DNA from: Jannaschia pohangensis
GTDB taxonomy: Bacteria; Pseudomonadota; Alphaproteobacteria; Rhodobacterales; Rhodobacteraceae
NCBI RefSeq assembly: GCF_900113875.1
Contig: NZ_FORA01000003.1
Span: 186,001 to 250,000, forward strand
DNA length: 64,000 nt
Direction of reading: 5' to 3'
Part shown: positions 1 through 7,656 of the stretch, piece by piece
Position numbering within the stretch: the first letter of the stretch is position 1
How the letters are laid out: each line of letters begins with the position of its first letter
The notes under the pieces: model-generated
Seen by the model: the letters and a program-made list of their open reading frames with translations, nothing else
Told to the model about the DNA's origin: nothing
Database searches by the model: none
Position numbers and translations under genes: made by a program

Positions 1-115
1 TCCCGATGACCGACCCGTCCACCGGGTTCGTCACGTCGATGGTGGCCCCGCCGTCCGCGCCGACCCATTTGCCGTCGATAAGATTTGCCTGCTTCATCCA
101 GTCGGTGAACGCCAT
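1..115 (-). CDS. Aldehyde dehydrogenase, N-terminal fragment (possible sulfolactaldehyde dehydrogenase)
   Basis: Only the first 38 codons are inside the window; the gene continues off the left edge. The visible protein starts MAFTDWMKQANLIDGKWVGA and continues with an NPVDGSVIG stretch, which is the usual N-terminus of NAD(P)-dependent aldehyde dehydrogenases of the succinate-semialdehyde dehydrogenase (GabD) type. The catalytic Cys and Glu lie outside. It starts 5 bases after the epimerase stop, so it is co-transcribed with the genes at 120-1985. In a sulfoquinovose pathway a GabD-like enzyme oxidises sulfolactaldehyde to sulfolactate. That role is inferred from context only. Confidence 0.7.
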   Translation of the reverse strand, partial: MAFTDWMKQANLIDGKWVGADGGATIDVTNPVDGSVIG

Positions 116-119
116 GGGT

Positions 120-1073
120 CTAGTCCTTTGAAAAGGTGAAAGTCGTGATTTGATGATAGGTCTCGCCGGGGCGCAGGCCACAGTCGGGAAAGTCGTCATG
201 GTTGGGCGCATCGGGCCAGACCTGCGGCTCCAGCGCGACGCCGGCATGAGGGCCATAGCGCCGCCCGTCCAGCCCCGGCACCGGCGTGTTCAGCTTGGCG
301 CCGTCATAGACCTGCAACCCCGGCTCGGTCGTGGCGATGGCCATCGACAGGCCCGGCGCATGCAGCACCGCCACATCGCGCAGCGGCCCGCGCGCGTCCG
401 ACAGGCAGAGGTTGTGATCCAGCAATCCCGCCCCCGGCAGGCTCCGCCCCGCGCGGAAATCGAACTCCGTCCCCGCCACATCGGCCACGCCCGTCGGGAT
501 CAGGTCGTCGTCCACGGGCACATAGCAGTCCGCCGCGACGGTCAGATAATGGTCCGACACGTCCGCCGACCCCGACAGGTTCCAATAGCTGTGATGCGCG
601 ATGTTGCAGAGCGTCGGCGCCTCGCAGGTCGCGGTATACTCGACCCGAAGGCAGGCCCCGGGCGCACAGGTGAACAGCGCCTCGATCCGCATCGCGCCGG
701 GAAACCCCATTTCGCCATCGTCCAGATCGATGCCGAAGCGGATGTGATCCGACCCGCGCTCCAGCACGTCCCAGACCCGCTTGCCGATGCCCGCCGATCC
801 GCCGTGCAGTGTGTGTCGGCCCAGGAAATTCGGGTCGGTGCGATGCTCCACCCCGTCCAGCGTGAAGCGCGCGTTGCCGATCCGGTTGGCCACCCGCCCC
901 GCCGTCGCGCCCATATAGCTGGAATGCCCGGCGGCATAGTCGCCCAGAACGGCTAGCCCCAGGACCAACGGATGCCCGACCCCGTCCAGTCGCAGGTCGA
1001 CCAGCGCGGCCCCCCACTCGGTAAAGGTCGCCGTCAGGCCGTGGCCCGAAATCACATGTCGGTTCAGATCCAT
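120..1073 (-). CDS. Aldose 1-epimerase (GalM family), possible sulfoquinovose mutarotase
   Basis: A 317-residue GalM-type mutarotase, normal in length, which interconverts alpha and beta anomers of a free aldose in the cytoplasm. Visible family marks are the GR-x3-NRIG segment (about residues 59-66), His90, the AHHSYWNLSG motif (159-168) carrying the catalytic His, and the general base Glu282 in GVALEPQ. It lies 9 bases after the upstream dehydrogenase and 4 before the aldehyde dehydrogenase start, so it belongs to that operon. Known sulfoglycolysis operons carry a GalM-like mutarotase (YihR type) acting on SQ. Given the kinase and aldolase upstream, SQ is the likeliest substrate, but galactose or glucose cannot be excluded. 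Confidence 0.85.
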   Translation of the reverse strand: MDLNRHVISGHGLTATFTEWGAALVDLRLDGVGHPLVLGLAVLGDYAAGHSSYMGATAGRVANRIGNARFTLDGVEHRTDPNFLGRHTLHGGSAGIGKRVWDVLERGSDHIRFGIDLDDGEMGFPGAMRIEALFTCAPGACLRVEYTATCEAPTLCNIAHHSYWNLSGSADVSDHYLTVAADCYVPVDDDLIPTGVADVAGTEFDFRAGRSLPGAGLLDHNLCLSDARGPLRDVAVLHAPGLSMAIATTEPGLQVYDGAKLNTPVPGLDGRRYGPHAGVALEPQVWPDAPNHDDFPDCGLRPGETYHQITTFTFSKD

Positions 1074-1082
1074 TCCGCGTCC

Positions 1083-1985
1083 CTAGTCCAAGCCGAGGTG
1101 CGCCGCCACGGTGCGCGCCGTCATTTCCGAAACACGGGCATTCGCCTCGACCGTGACGCCGCCGATATGCGGTGTCAGGATCAGGTTGGGAACGCCAGCA
1201 AAAGAATTGTCCGCGCCCAGAGGCTCCATCTCGAAGGTATCGAGCGCCGCCCCGGCCAGGTTGCCCGACCGCAGTGCCGCGCAGAGCGCCGCCTCGTTCA
1301 CCACGCCGCCCCGCGCCGCATTGATTACAACCGCCCCCTTTTTCATCGTGGCCAGCGCCCGCGCGTCCAGCATGTGCCGCGTCTCCTCGGTCAGCGGCAC
1401 ATGCAGCGACAGCACGTCCGCTGTCGCGATCACCTCGGCCAGCGGGCATTCGGTCGCGCCGGGAAACCCGCGCGTATAGGGGTCGTGGGCGATGCAGGTC
1501 ATGCCGAACGCCCGGGCCAGTTCCGCCGTCTTGCGCGCGATCTCGCCATAGCCGATCAGGCCAAGGGTCTTGCCCGCAATCTCCCGTCCCTTGCCCGCCG
1601 GCCCGCGCGGCCAGGTCCCCGCCTCCATCGCGGGCCGCATCATATACGCTCCGCGCAGCAGGACCGCCGCCGTCGTCACCACGTACTCCGCCACCGACAG
1701 CGTGTTGGCCCCGGTGGCCGGGAAGACGGTGATGTCGCGGGCGGCACAGCCCTCCATGTCGATATTGTCGAGGCCGACACCAAGCCGCCCGACACAGGTG
1801 AACCCCGCGTCCAAGAGGTCGCCGCGCACCTGCGTCCGGTTGCGCACGATGATCGCCTGCGCCGATCCGATCAGCCGCGCCAGGTCTTCGGGCCGATCCG
1901 GCAGGTCCGGCTCATAGGTCACCTCGCTGCGGGCGCGCAGCCAGTCGACCCAGGTGTCGTCCATGAATTCGGTGATCAGTATCAT
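1083..1985 (-). CDS. D-isomer 2-hydroxyacid dehydrogenase, probably (S)-sulfolactate dehydrogenase (SlcC-like)
   Basis: A 300-residue NAD-dependent dehydrogenase of the SerA/2-hydroxyacid family without a regulatory ACT domain. The nucleotide-binding loop is GLIGYGEIA (about 142-150), with Ala where many homologues have Gly. The catalytic set is Arg225 (NAARGG), Glu254 (DTFEMEP) and His273 (LTPHIGG). The known (S)-sulfolactate dehydrogenase SlcC belongs to this family, and its product is 3-sulfopyruvate. An aldehyde dehydrogenase that could make sulfolactate lies two genes downstream, so that role fits. It is the first gene of the 3' part of the locus, separated from the Gfo/Idh gene by 85 bases that hold two candidate operators. 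A phosphoglycerate or glyoxylate reductase role is the alternative. Confidence 0.8.
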   Translation of the reverse strand: MILITEFMDDTWVDWLRARSEVTYEPDLPDRPEDLARLIGSAQAIIVRNRTQVRGDLLDAGFTCVGRLGVGLDNIDMEGCAARDITVFPATGANTLSVAEYVVTTAAVLLRGAYMMRPAMEAGTWPRGPAGKGREIAGKTLGLIGYGEIARKTAELARAFGMTCIAHDPYTRGFPGATECPLAEVIATADVLSLHVPLTEETRHMLDARALATMKKGAVVINAARGGVVNEAALCAALRSGNLAGAALDTFEMEPLGADNSFAGVPNLILTPHIGGVTVEANARVSEMTARTVAAHLGLD

Positions 1986-1992
1986 CGCACAT

Positions 1993-2006
1993 ATCTTTCA
2001 CTTTTG
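1993..2006 (-). promoter_or_regulatory. Candidate DeoR-family half operator
   Basis: On the minus strand the sequence is CAAAAGTGAAAGAT, lying 8-21 bases upstream of the dehydrogenase start at 1985. It resembles CGAAATCGAAAGAT at 11225-11238 upstream of the TRAP genes (11 of 14 positions the same by eye). The GAAA-repeat pattern is what DeoR/GlpR-family repressors usually bind. The DeoR gene at 11271-12032 is the obvious candidate partner. Inferred. Confidence 0.35.
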
Positions 2007-2041
2007 ACCCGCAAGGGTGCGCAAATCGCGTCGGACGTATA

Positions 2042-2069
2042 TCCGACGTAGATCACCCGTGGATCACCC
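2042..2069 (-). repeat. Two 11-bp tandem units (GGGTGATCYAC), copy 1
   Basis: Read on the minus strand this is GGGTGATCC-AC followed by GGGTGATCTAC and then GTCGGA. The 17-base block GGGTGATCTACGTCGGA is an exact match to the end of the three-unit array at 12130-12162 plus its right flank. It lies in the 85-base gap between the Gfo/Idh gene and the 2-hydroxyacid dehydrogenase. It is immediately followed (still on the minus strand) by an inverted repeat, GTCGGA and TCCGAC six bases apart. It is probably a regulator-binding array; the binding protein is unknown. Confidence 0.6.
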
Positions 2070-2070
2070 A

Positions 2071-3162
2071 TCAAATCCCCCGTGCCTGCAGGTCGATGGC
2101 ATGGCCCGACCGCGCCGACTCCTCGGCCGCCTCGCCCACCAGAACGGACCAATATCCATCTTCCAGCGACACCTCGGGCCGCCCCTTTCCGGTCCGCACC
2201 AGATCGCAGAAACGCTGGTGCTGAAAGAAGGTCGAGCCGTGGTGGTCCCCCGCGATCAGCAAGGCCTCGGGGGTGTGGATCACCTCCCGCACCTCCTGCT
2301 TCAGGGCCCGGATCGAGGTCACGAATTCCGCTTCGCGCGGCTGCCCGTCCGGCGCGAACCGCGCAGGCCCCGGAATGAACGCCTCACAGCGCGCATTGGG
2401 CCCGGTGACCGCCACGCTCTCCTGCCAATAGGAGCCTTCGGCGAACATGCACAGGTCCAGCATCCCCCTGGTTCCATTGGCAAAATCCACCACGACATAG
2501 GCGTTGTCGATGATGTCCGGAATACCCCCGGCATAGCGTTCGTCCCGGTGGTTCACGTCCACGCCGGCACTGGCATAGACCCGGATCGGGTCGGATTGCA
2601 GCAGCAGGCGCATCAGGTCCCAGAAGTGACAGCACTTCTCGACCAGCGTCCCGCCGGTGCGCGCGTTGAAGCGGTTCCAGTCGTTGACCTTGGGCAGGAA
2701 CGGAAAGCGGTGTTCGCGGATCGACACCATGCGCGGTGCGCCCATCTCCTCGCCCGCCACGGCTTGCAGCAGCCGCTGGATCGGCGGCATGTAGCGGTAT
2801 TCCATCGCCACCCAGATCGGCGCGACCCGCCCCTGCGCCTGGCTCAGCAGGTCGCGGCAATCCGCCGTCGTCGTCGCCAGCGGTTTCTCCACCAGGATCG
2901 GCTTGTCCGTTGCCAGCAATCGCTGGACAATTCCCGCATGCAGGTCATTGGGCGCCGCGATCAGGAAGACATCGCACAGGTCCGCCGCGATCATCTCCTC
3001 GGGGTCGGCAAAGGCCCGCGCCCCCGACAGTCCGGCCGAGGCCTTGCGCATCCCCTCGTCCGGGTCGGCCACGGCGGACACCGTCGCCCCGTCCAGAAGG
3101 GCGATGTTGCGGATATGCTCCTGCCCCATCATCCCCGCGCCGATCAGGCCGTAGCGGATCAT
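2071..3162 (-). CDS. Gfo/Idh/MocA family NAD-dependent oxidoreductase, candidate NAD+-dependent sulfoquinovosidase (GH188-like)
   Basis: A 363-residue protein with an N-terminal Rossmann fold (GLIGAGMMG, residues 5-13), the family EKP motif (92-94) and a GGTLVEKCCHFWD segment in the C-terminal domain. The start at 3162 gives an ATGA overlap with the upstream isomerase. A longer open frame exists but would run through that gene. The family covers inositol and sugar dehydrogenases and also NAD+-dependent glycosidases of GH109 and GH188. GH188 enzymes release SQ from SQ glycosides and occur in sulfoglycolysis clusters. No GH31 sulfoquinovosidase is visible here, so this gene could supply that activity. 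The assignment is contextual; a plain sugar dehydrogenase is possible. Confidence 0.75.
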   Translation of the reverse strand: MIRYGLIGAGMMGQEHIRNIALLDGATVSAVADPDEGMRKASAGLSGARAFADPEEMIAADLCDVFLIAAPNDLHAGIVQRLLATDKPILVEKPLATTTADCRDLLSQAQGRVAPIWVAMEYRYMPPIQRLLQAVAGEEMGAPRMVSIREHRFPFLPKVNDWNRFNARTGGTLVEKCCHFWDLMRLLLQSDPIRVYASAGVDVNHRDERYAGGIPDIIDNAYVVVDFANGTRGMLDLCMFAEGSYWQESVAVTGPNARCEAFIPGPARFAPDGQPREAEFVTSIRALKQEVREVIHTPEALLIAGDHHGSTFFQHQRFCDLVRTGKGRPEVSLEDGYWSVLVGEAAEESARSGHAIDLQARGI

Positions 3163-4490
3163 CGCGCGGCTCCCAGTTCGACCACATCGATACCAAGACC
3201 CGCTGCTACCCCGCGCAGCGCCTCGGCATGGTCGCCGTAGGCCAGCGCCATGTGATGCTCCAGCCCCGTGGCCATCACGTCGTCGCAGACCGCCCCCGCC
3301 GGGTTGTCGAACTGCACGACGCCCGATGTGCCGGTGAAGGCCATGGGCCGGTCCAGCACCGCGCCCGTCGCGATGACGGCTTGGGGTCGGCCGTAGGCCT
3401 GACTGAGCCGGAAGAGCGTGACCCGCCCGGCTTTCAGCGGAAACTCCAGCAAGAGCGCCTGTTTGCGATTGGTGTGGATCGTCGCATCCGGCGCCTTGGC
3501 CGCCATCGACACGGGCGCCTGACCGCAATGCCAGACGACCCCGGTCTCGCCGTCCATGTCCACCAGATCGGCCAGGAAGACCGGCGCATCGGCCACGTCC
3601 TGAAGGATGGCCTGCGTCACCGCGCCGTAGACATCCGCCTCGCAGGCACAGGGCGTGCGCGCCTCGCCCAGCATCGACACCGGCCCGCAGACCGCGCCGC
3701 CGTATTCGGTGAAGGTCTCGGGCCAGCAGCGGATGGCCATGGCGTCGAAGCGAAATTCGGATTTCAGCGCATCGAGCGCCCCCGCCAGCCGCAGCGACCG
3801 GTCGAGTTCACCCTTGTCCAACGTCTCCACCCCGCCCAGACCGGCGGCCTTCGCGGCATAGGGCGCAACGGCGTCATCCGGAAGCGCCCGCGCCCGGTCG
3901 AACAGGTCGGGCAACTCGAGCTCGGTCACCTCGGCCCCGGTCAGATCGCGCAACGCCGCCTTGTCATAGGCGCAGGTGTCGAAGCCGCCGGGCCGCTCTC
4001 CGATCCGCGCGATTTTCAGGTCGCGGCGGATCGCACGCGGCGTCGCCGCGGAGGGGCTTCCGAACCTCGGCGCGACCTCGGCCCCGGACAGGAGCGCGTC
4101 GAGGTCGACGGCATCTCCGTAAGCGAACGCGAACCGACGGTCGTTCAGGCCCAGGGCATGGGACAGAAGGTTCAGGCCGCAGAACGCATTGAGCCGAAGG
4201 CGCCCGCCGGTGCGCGGCTCGGGCACGGCCCAGATCGCGACGCGGCCCCGATGCGCTGTCGCAGCCCGCGTGGCAAAGGCGGCATCGGTGAAGGTGACCT
4301 GAAGGATCAGCAGGACATCCGCCTCGGCCGTCGCGGTCAATGCCACATCGTCAGCCTCCATCAGCAAATGGCGCGGCCCGACGATCTGGTGACCGGACGC
4401 ATCCAGCGCGGCCAGCATCATGGCCAGTTTTTCCTCGGCATAGGCAACATCGAAGGTCGGACGCGCCAGCGGTAGCAACCCGATTTTCAT
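3159..4490 (-). CDS. L-fucose/L-arabinose isomerase-like protein, candidate sulfoquinovose isomerase
   Basis: A 443-residue protein of the fucose/arabinose isomerase superfamily. Recognisable C-terminal features are CWPETFTEYG (about 255-264), CEADVYGA (283-290) and VWHCG (319-323), the region that carries metal-binding Glu/Asp/His residues in this fold. Members interconvert aldoses and ketoses with a divalent metal. The start abuts the aldolase stop with no gap and the stop overlaps the Gfo/Idh start by four bases. SQ isomerases unrelated to YihS, of this general fold, are reported in some sulfoglycolysis pathways as far as I recall. Here it would make sulfofructose for the kinase. Substrate not provable from sequence. 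Confidence 0.75.
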   Translation of the reverse strand: MKIGLLPLARPTFDVAYAEEKLAMMLAALDASGHQIVGPRHLLMEADDVALTATAEADVLLILQVTFTDAAFATRAATAHRGRVAIWAVPEPRTGGRLRLNAFCGLNLLSHALGLNDRRFAFAYGDAVDLDALLSGAEVAPRFGSPSAATPRAIRRDLKIARIGERPGGFDTCAYDKAALRDLTGAEVTELELPDLFDRARALPDDAVAPYAAKAAGLGGVETLDKGELDRSLRLAGALDALKSEFRFDAMAIRCWPETFTEYGGAVCGPVSMLGEARTPCACEADVYGAVTQAILQDVADAPVFLADLVDMDGETGVVWHCGQAPVSMAAKAPDATIHTNRKQALLLEFPLKAGRVTLFRLSQAYGRPQAVIATGAVLDRPMAFTGTSGVVQFDNPAGAVCDDVMATGLEHHMALAYGDHAEALRGVAAGLGIDVVELGAAR

Positions 4491-5525
4491 TCAGAACCCC
4501 GCATAGCCGTGGCGGAAGCCTGCCGTGGGATCGACGAATGCCCCGCCGTCGCCGCCATAGCATTCATGCGCCTGCCAAGGCGTTGCCCGCGCATCGGTCA
4601 GCGCGTTGAGCTCGGCCATGTAGGGCACGCTGTCGCGCCGCAGCCCCGCCTCCATCGCGTCCCAGTCGGGATAGGACCGGAACGCATCCAGCCAGATCGC
4701 CCGCCCCGCCAGATAGCCCGAGGCCCCGGCGGCATAGGCGTATTCCAGCACCGTCTTGAAATCGGCCTTGCCCGCGCCCGCCGACAGCATGACCCAGGGC
4801 CGCCCGGCCAGACGCCCCATCTCGTCGAAGAGGGCCTGCACCGACGCATCACCGCCCGCAATCCCCTGGGCGGGCACCGGGCTTTCCAGCTTGAAGACAT
4901 CGACGCCGTAGTCCGCCCCGGCAAAAGCCTCCACGCTGGCGAGCACATGGTCGGAATGCTTGGTCGCCATCTCGGTGTATTCGCTGGTCTGTTCGGCATC
5001 GCTGTCGACCGGATGGACCAGCAGTTCGAACAGGAACGGGATGTCGAGCGCGGCGCATGCCTCGCCCGTGCGCTTGACGAAATCGTGCTGCGCGGCCTTC
5101 ACCTCGGCGCTGATGTCGGGGCGATACCAGGCCAGAACCTTGACCGCATCGCCGCCCATCCGCTTGATCTTGGCCACCGACCAGTCGTCGATCTCGGACG
5201 AATAGCGGCCTTGCCCGGTCTCGCGGAACAGGCTGTCTTCCAGCGTCACGATCAGGCCCTTGCGCGGGTCGAACGCCTGCCAGCCGTGGGGGATGGCATA
5301 GTGCGGGTCCAGAAGCATGGCCGTGGACGAAGGCTGCAACGCGGTCATCAACGTGGTCTTGGCGCGGGCCACATCCTCCCACGGGGCCTCGGGCGTGCCA
5401 TGGTGGGCGGCGATCGGTCCCTTGATCGGCGGGCGTTGATCCACGGCCGTCATCTTGAAGCGACCGGCGTCGTCGGCCATGCGGCGAAAGCCGAGTTGCT
5501 TGCCCGGGGTAAGGGTCAGGGGCAT
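4491..5525 (-). CDS. LacD/YihT-family class I aldolase (probable sulfofructose-1-phosphate aldolase)
   Basis: A 344-residue class I aldolase of the tagatose-1,6-bisphosphate aldolase (LacD) / sulfofructosephosphate aldolase (YihT) family. It shows DQR (29-31), LLDPHY (71-76), the Schiff-base Lys212 in DVFKLESP, LSAGAGK (247-253) and AGRAIW (273-278). It would split a ketose phosphate into DHAP and an aldehyde, sulfolactaldehyde if the substrate is sulfofructose 1-phosphate. The first ten codons overlap the end of the kinase by 10 bases and the stop touches the isomerase start. Tagatose bisphosphate cleavage is the alternative, but the YihV-like kinase favours the sulfosugar. Confidence 0.85.
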   Translation of the reverse strand: MPLTLTPGKQLGFRRMADDAGRFKMTAVDQRPPIKGPIAAHHGTPEAPWEDVARAKTTLMTALQPSSTAMLLDPHYAIPHGWQAFDPRKGLIVTLEDSLFRETGQGRYSSEIDDWSVAKIKRMGGDAVKVLAWYRPDISAEVKAAQHDFVKRTGEACAALDIPFLFELLVHPVDSDAEQTSEYTEMATKHSDHVLASVEAFAGADYGVDVFKLESPVPAQGIAGGDASVQALFDEMGRLAGRPWVMLSAGAGKADFKTVLEYAYAAGASGYLAGRAIWLDAFRSYPDWDAMEAGLRRDSVPYMAELNALTDARATPWQAHECYGGDGGAFVDPTAGFRHGYAGF

Positions 5526-6361
5526 GGGGTCTCCAGTTCGGAATGGGTCGGATAGGTGGTCCAGCCGCCCGCGCGGCTGCATTTGTGCGCGGCGGCGGTA
5601 TTGGCGAAGGCCGAGGCGGCGGTCAGGTCGGCCCCCCGGCCCAGAGCCAGCGCAAAGGCCCCGTGCCACAGGTCGCCTGCGCCAAGCGTGTCGACGGCAT
5701 GGACCTTGGGCGCGGGCACATGCGGGCCGTTCGCCCAATGCACGCCGTCTGGCCCGTCGGTATAGGCGACCTGCCCGGGCAGGCGCGCGGCGGCATCGGC
5801 CAGGGCGCGGGGCAGCGCATCGATCCCGGTGAAATCCCGCAGGCCGGGGGCCGAGAAGACCACATGCGTCGCCAGCGCGGCCAGGGGCGCGGGCGTGAAT
5901 TTCTCGCCATCCAGAACGGCGGGGCGACCCGCCTTTCGGGCCGCGCGCAAGACGGCTTCGGTCGCCTGCGGCCAGCGGCAATCGGCCAGCGCCACGTCGA
6001 ATTCGGGCACGGGGGGCGGCGTCTCGGGCAGGTCGCTGCCCGGGAAATTGACGATCATCCGCTCGCCGGCGCGGTCCACCATGACGGAACTCAGCGGCGT
6101 CGCCCCGCCCCGCGCAAAGGCCGGGCGCAGCCCCTGGGCCGTCAGCATCGCGGCCAGCTCGTCCCCTGTGGCATCGCGCCCGAGCCGGGTCATCAGCGTG
6201 ACCTCGCCCCCCAGACGTGCGGCCCCCACGGCGGCATTGGCGGCACAGCCGCCGCCGATCCGCTCGAAGGCGAACGACCGGTGCTTGGCCCCGCCCTGCG
6301 GCAAGGTCTCGACCCGGTGGACATAGTCCATGACCGCGATGCCGCAGACCAGAACCCTCAT
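5516..6361 (-). CDS. PfkB-family carbohydrate kinase, probable sulfofructose kinase (YihV-like)
   Basis: A 281-residue ribokinase-type sugar kinase. PfkB marks are GGGCAANAA (36-44) and the catalytic GAGD (227-230). It aligns by eye with E. coli YihV along its length: VMVDRAGERMIVNFP, FDVALADCRW, the VLDGE segment and the C-terminal KCSRAGG all have close YihV counterparts. Residues I recall as the YihV sulfonate-binding set (Lys27, Asn109, Arg138) are matched by Lys26, Asn105 and Arg129. It would phosphorylate sulfofructose at O1 with ATP. The start overlaps the peroxidase stop (ATGA), giving translational coupling. Confidence 0.85.
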   Translation of the reverse strand: MRVLVCGIAVMDYVHRVETLPQGGAKHRSFAFERIGGGCAANAAVGAARLGGEVTLMTRLGRDATGDELAAMLTAQGLRPAFARGGATPLSSVMVDRAGERMIVNFPGSDLPETPPPVPEFDVALADCRWPQATEAVLRAARKAGRPAVLDGEKFTPAPLAALATHVVFSAPGLRDFTGIDALPRALADAAARLPGQVAYTDGPDGVHWANGPHVPAPKVHAVDTLGAGDLWHGAFALALGRGADLTAASAFANTAAAHKCSRAGGWTTYPTHSELETPCP

Positions 6362-7656
6362 CTGTCCACCGCCAGTCCCGACGGCACGGCGTCGGGCACA
6401 CCCAGTCGTCCGCGCAGGCTTTCGGTCCCTTCCAGCGCGCCCAGAAACGCCACCAGATCCGCCACCTGACCCTCAGTCAGCGCCACCGGCGCGATGTCGA
6501 CCGCCGCCGCGACGCGGGCCATTTCGCGCGCGTCGTCGCGCACCACGAAGTCGATGGCCGCCAACCAATCCGCCCGCGGCAAGCGCGCCGCTTCGGGCGT
6601 CCAGGCGTCGAAAGCCGCCCGTGGGTCGGCGTGGTGACGGATAATTCCTTCGAGCGTCGGATAGGCCCCGTTGTGGCCGTAAGGCGCGGTCAGGGTCACG
6701 TTGCGCAGCGACGGTGTGCGGAAGCGATAGGCGTCGGCCAGATCGTCGGTCTCGGCCATGCGGCCCACGTCGCGGACCACGGGATCGAAGCGTCGCGTCC
6801 GCCCGGGTCCGAAGGGCGGCAGGGCGAGGGCGTGGAAGTCGTGGTCGGTGAACAGCGGGCCGGAATGGCAACTGGCGCAATTGGCCACACCAAAGAACAG
6901 GTCGCGCCCTCGCTCTTGCGCCGGTGATAATGCCCCGTCCCCCGCCAGCCAGCGATCGTAGGGCGCATCCAGCGAGCGCCATTCGGAGTTCATGAAATCC
7001 GCGAGCGCGATGGCGATATGGGAAATCGTCACCTCTTCGGCGCTGTCGATGGGAAAGGCCGCGACGAACATCGCGCCATAGGCGGGGATGGTGCGCACAC
7101 GCTTGGCCAGGATCGGCCAGCCCAGGTCGATCCGGTCGTTGACCGCCCCGATCACCTCGTTCTCGCCCACGTTGCCCGCCATCTCGAATTGCGCAGTCAG
7201 CGGGAAGATCGCCTGAACCGCCAGAAGGTTGGGCAGGTCGGCGGGCAGCCATTCCTCGGCCGGGCTGTCGTAGCCGGTGCCGTAGTGGTCCGACACCGAC
7301 ACGCGGCCATCGTGGAAGAACGTCTCGAACTCCACCGCGCCGATGTTCCACAGGCCCGGCGCGTTGCGCGGCACCCGCTTGGCGATCCGGTCGATCCCGG
7401 TGCCGGGCGTACGGCGCGGGCCCAGACCCACGCCCCCCTCGCCGATGCCAAGGCTGAGGCCGTCGGCGGTGCCCAGATCGGGATGGTGACAGGTGGCGCA
7501 GGCGATGTTGCGATTGCCCGACAGGATCGGGTCGTAGAACAGCAGCTGGCCGATCCGCGCCCGCGCCGCGTTGTAGTCGTGGAAAACCACCTCTTCCGCC
7601 TTGGCAGGCGTCATCGGCATCGCCAAACTCAGGCCGAGGAGGACCCCATGAAACAC
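6358..7656 (-). CDS. Di-heme cytochrome c peroxidase / MauG-like protein
   Basis: A 432-residue exported protein with two c-type heme sites, CATCH (53-57) and CASCH (260-264), the layout of bacterial cytochrome c peroxidases and MauG relatives, which act in the periplasm on H2O2 or on protein substrates. I chose the GTG at 7656 because it is preceded by AAGGG and gives a signal peptide ending around AMPMTPAKA. The ATG at 7620 would remove most of that peptide. The start overlaps the divergent Sel1 gene by 9 bases. It heads the sulfosugar operon (ATGA overlap with the kinase), an unusual partner whose role there is unclear. Confidence 0.8.
   Translation of the reverse strand: MFHGVLLGLSLAMPMTPAKAEEVVFHDYNAARARIGQLLFYDPILSGNRNIACATCHHPDLGTADGLSLGIGEGGVGLGPRRTPGTGIDRIAKRVPRNAPGLWNIGAVEFETFFHDGRVSVSDHYGTGYDSPAEEWLPADLPNLLAVQAIFPLTAQFEMAGNVGENEVIGAVNDRIDLGWPILAKRVRTIPAYGAMFVAAFPIDSAEEVTISHIAIALADFMNSEWRSLDAPYDRWLAGDGALSPAQERGRDLFFGVANCASCHSGPLFTDHDFHALALPPFGPGRTRRFDPVVRDVGRMAETDDLADAYRFRTPSLRNVTLTAPYGHNGAYPTLEGIIRHHADPRAAFDAWTPEAARLPRADWLAAIDFVVRDDAREMARVAAAVDIAPVALTEGQVADLVAFLGALEGTESLRGRLGVPDAVPSGLAVDR

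Noticed and set aside
2017-4475. Long plus-strand open frames opposite the sulfosugar genes
   Set aside because: They are Arg/His/Pro-rich shadow frames produced by high GC, with no family features and no ribosome sites.
4491-6361. Tagatose 6-phosphate pathway (LacC/LacD)
   Set aside because: The aldolase alone would fit, but the kinase is closer to YihV, and no galactose-6-phosphate isomerase or PTS is present.
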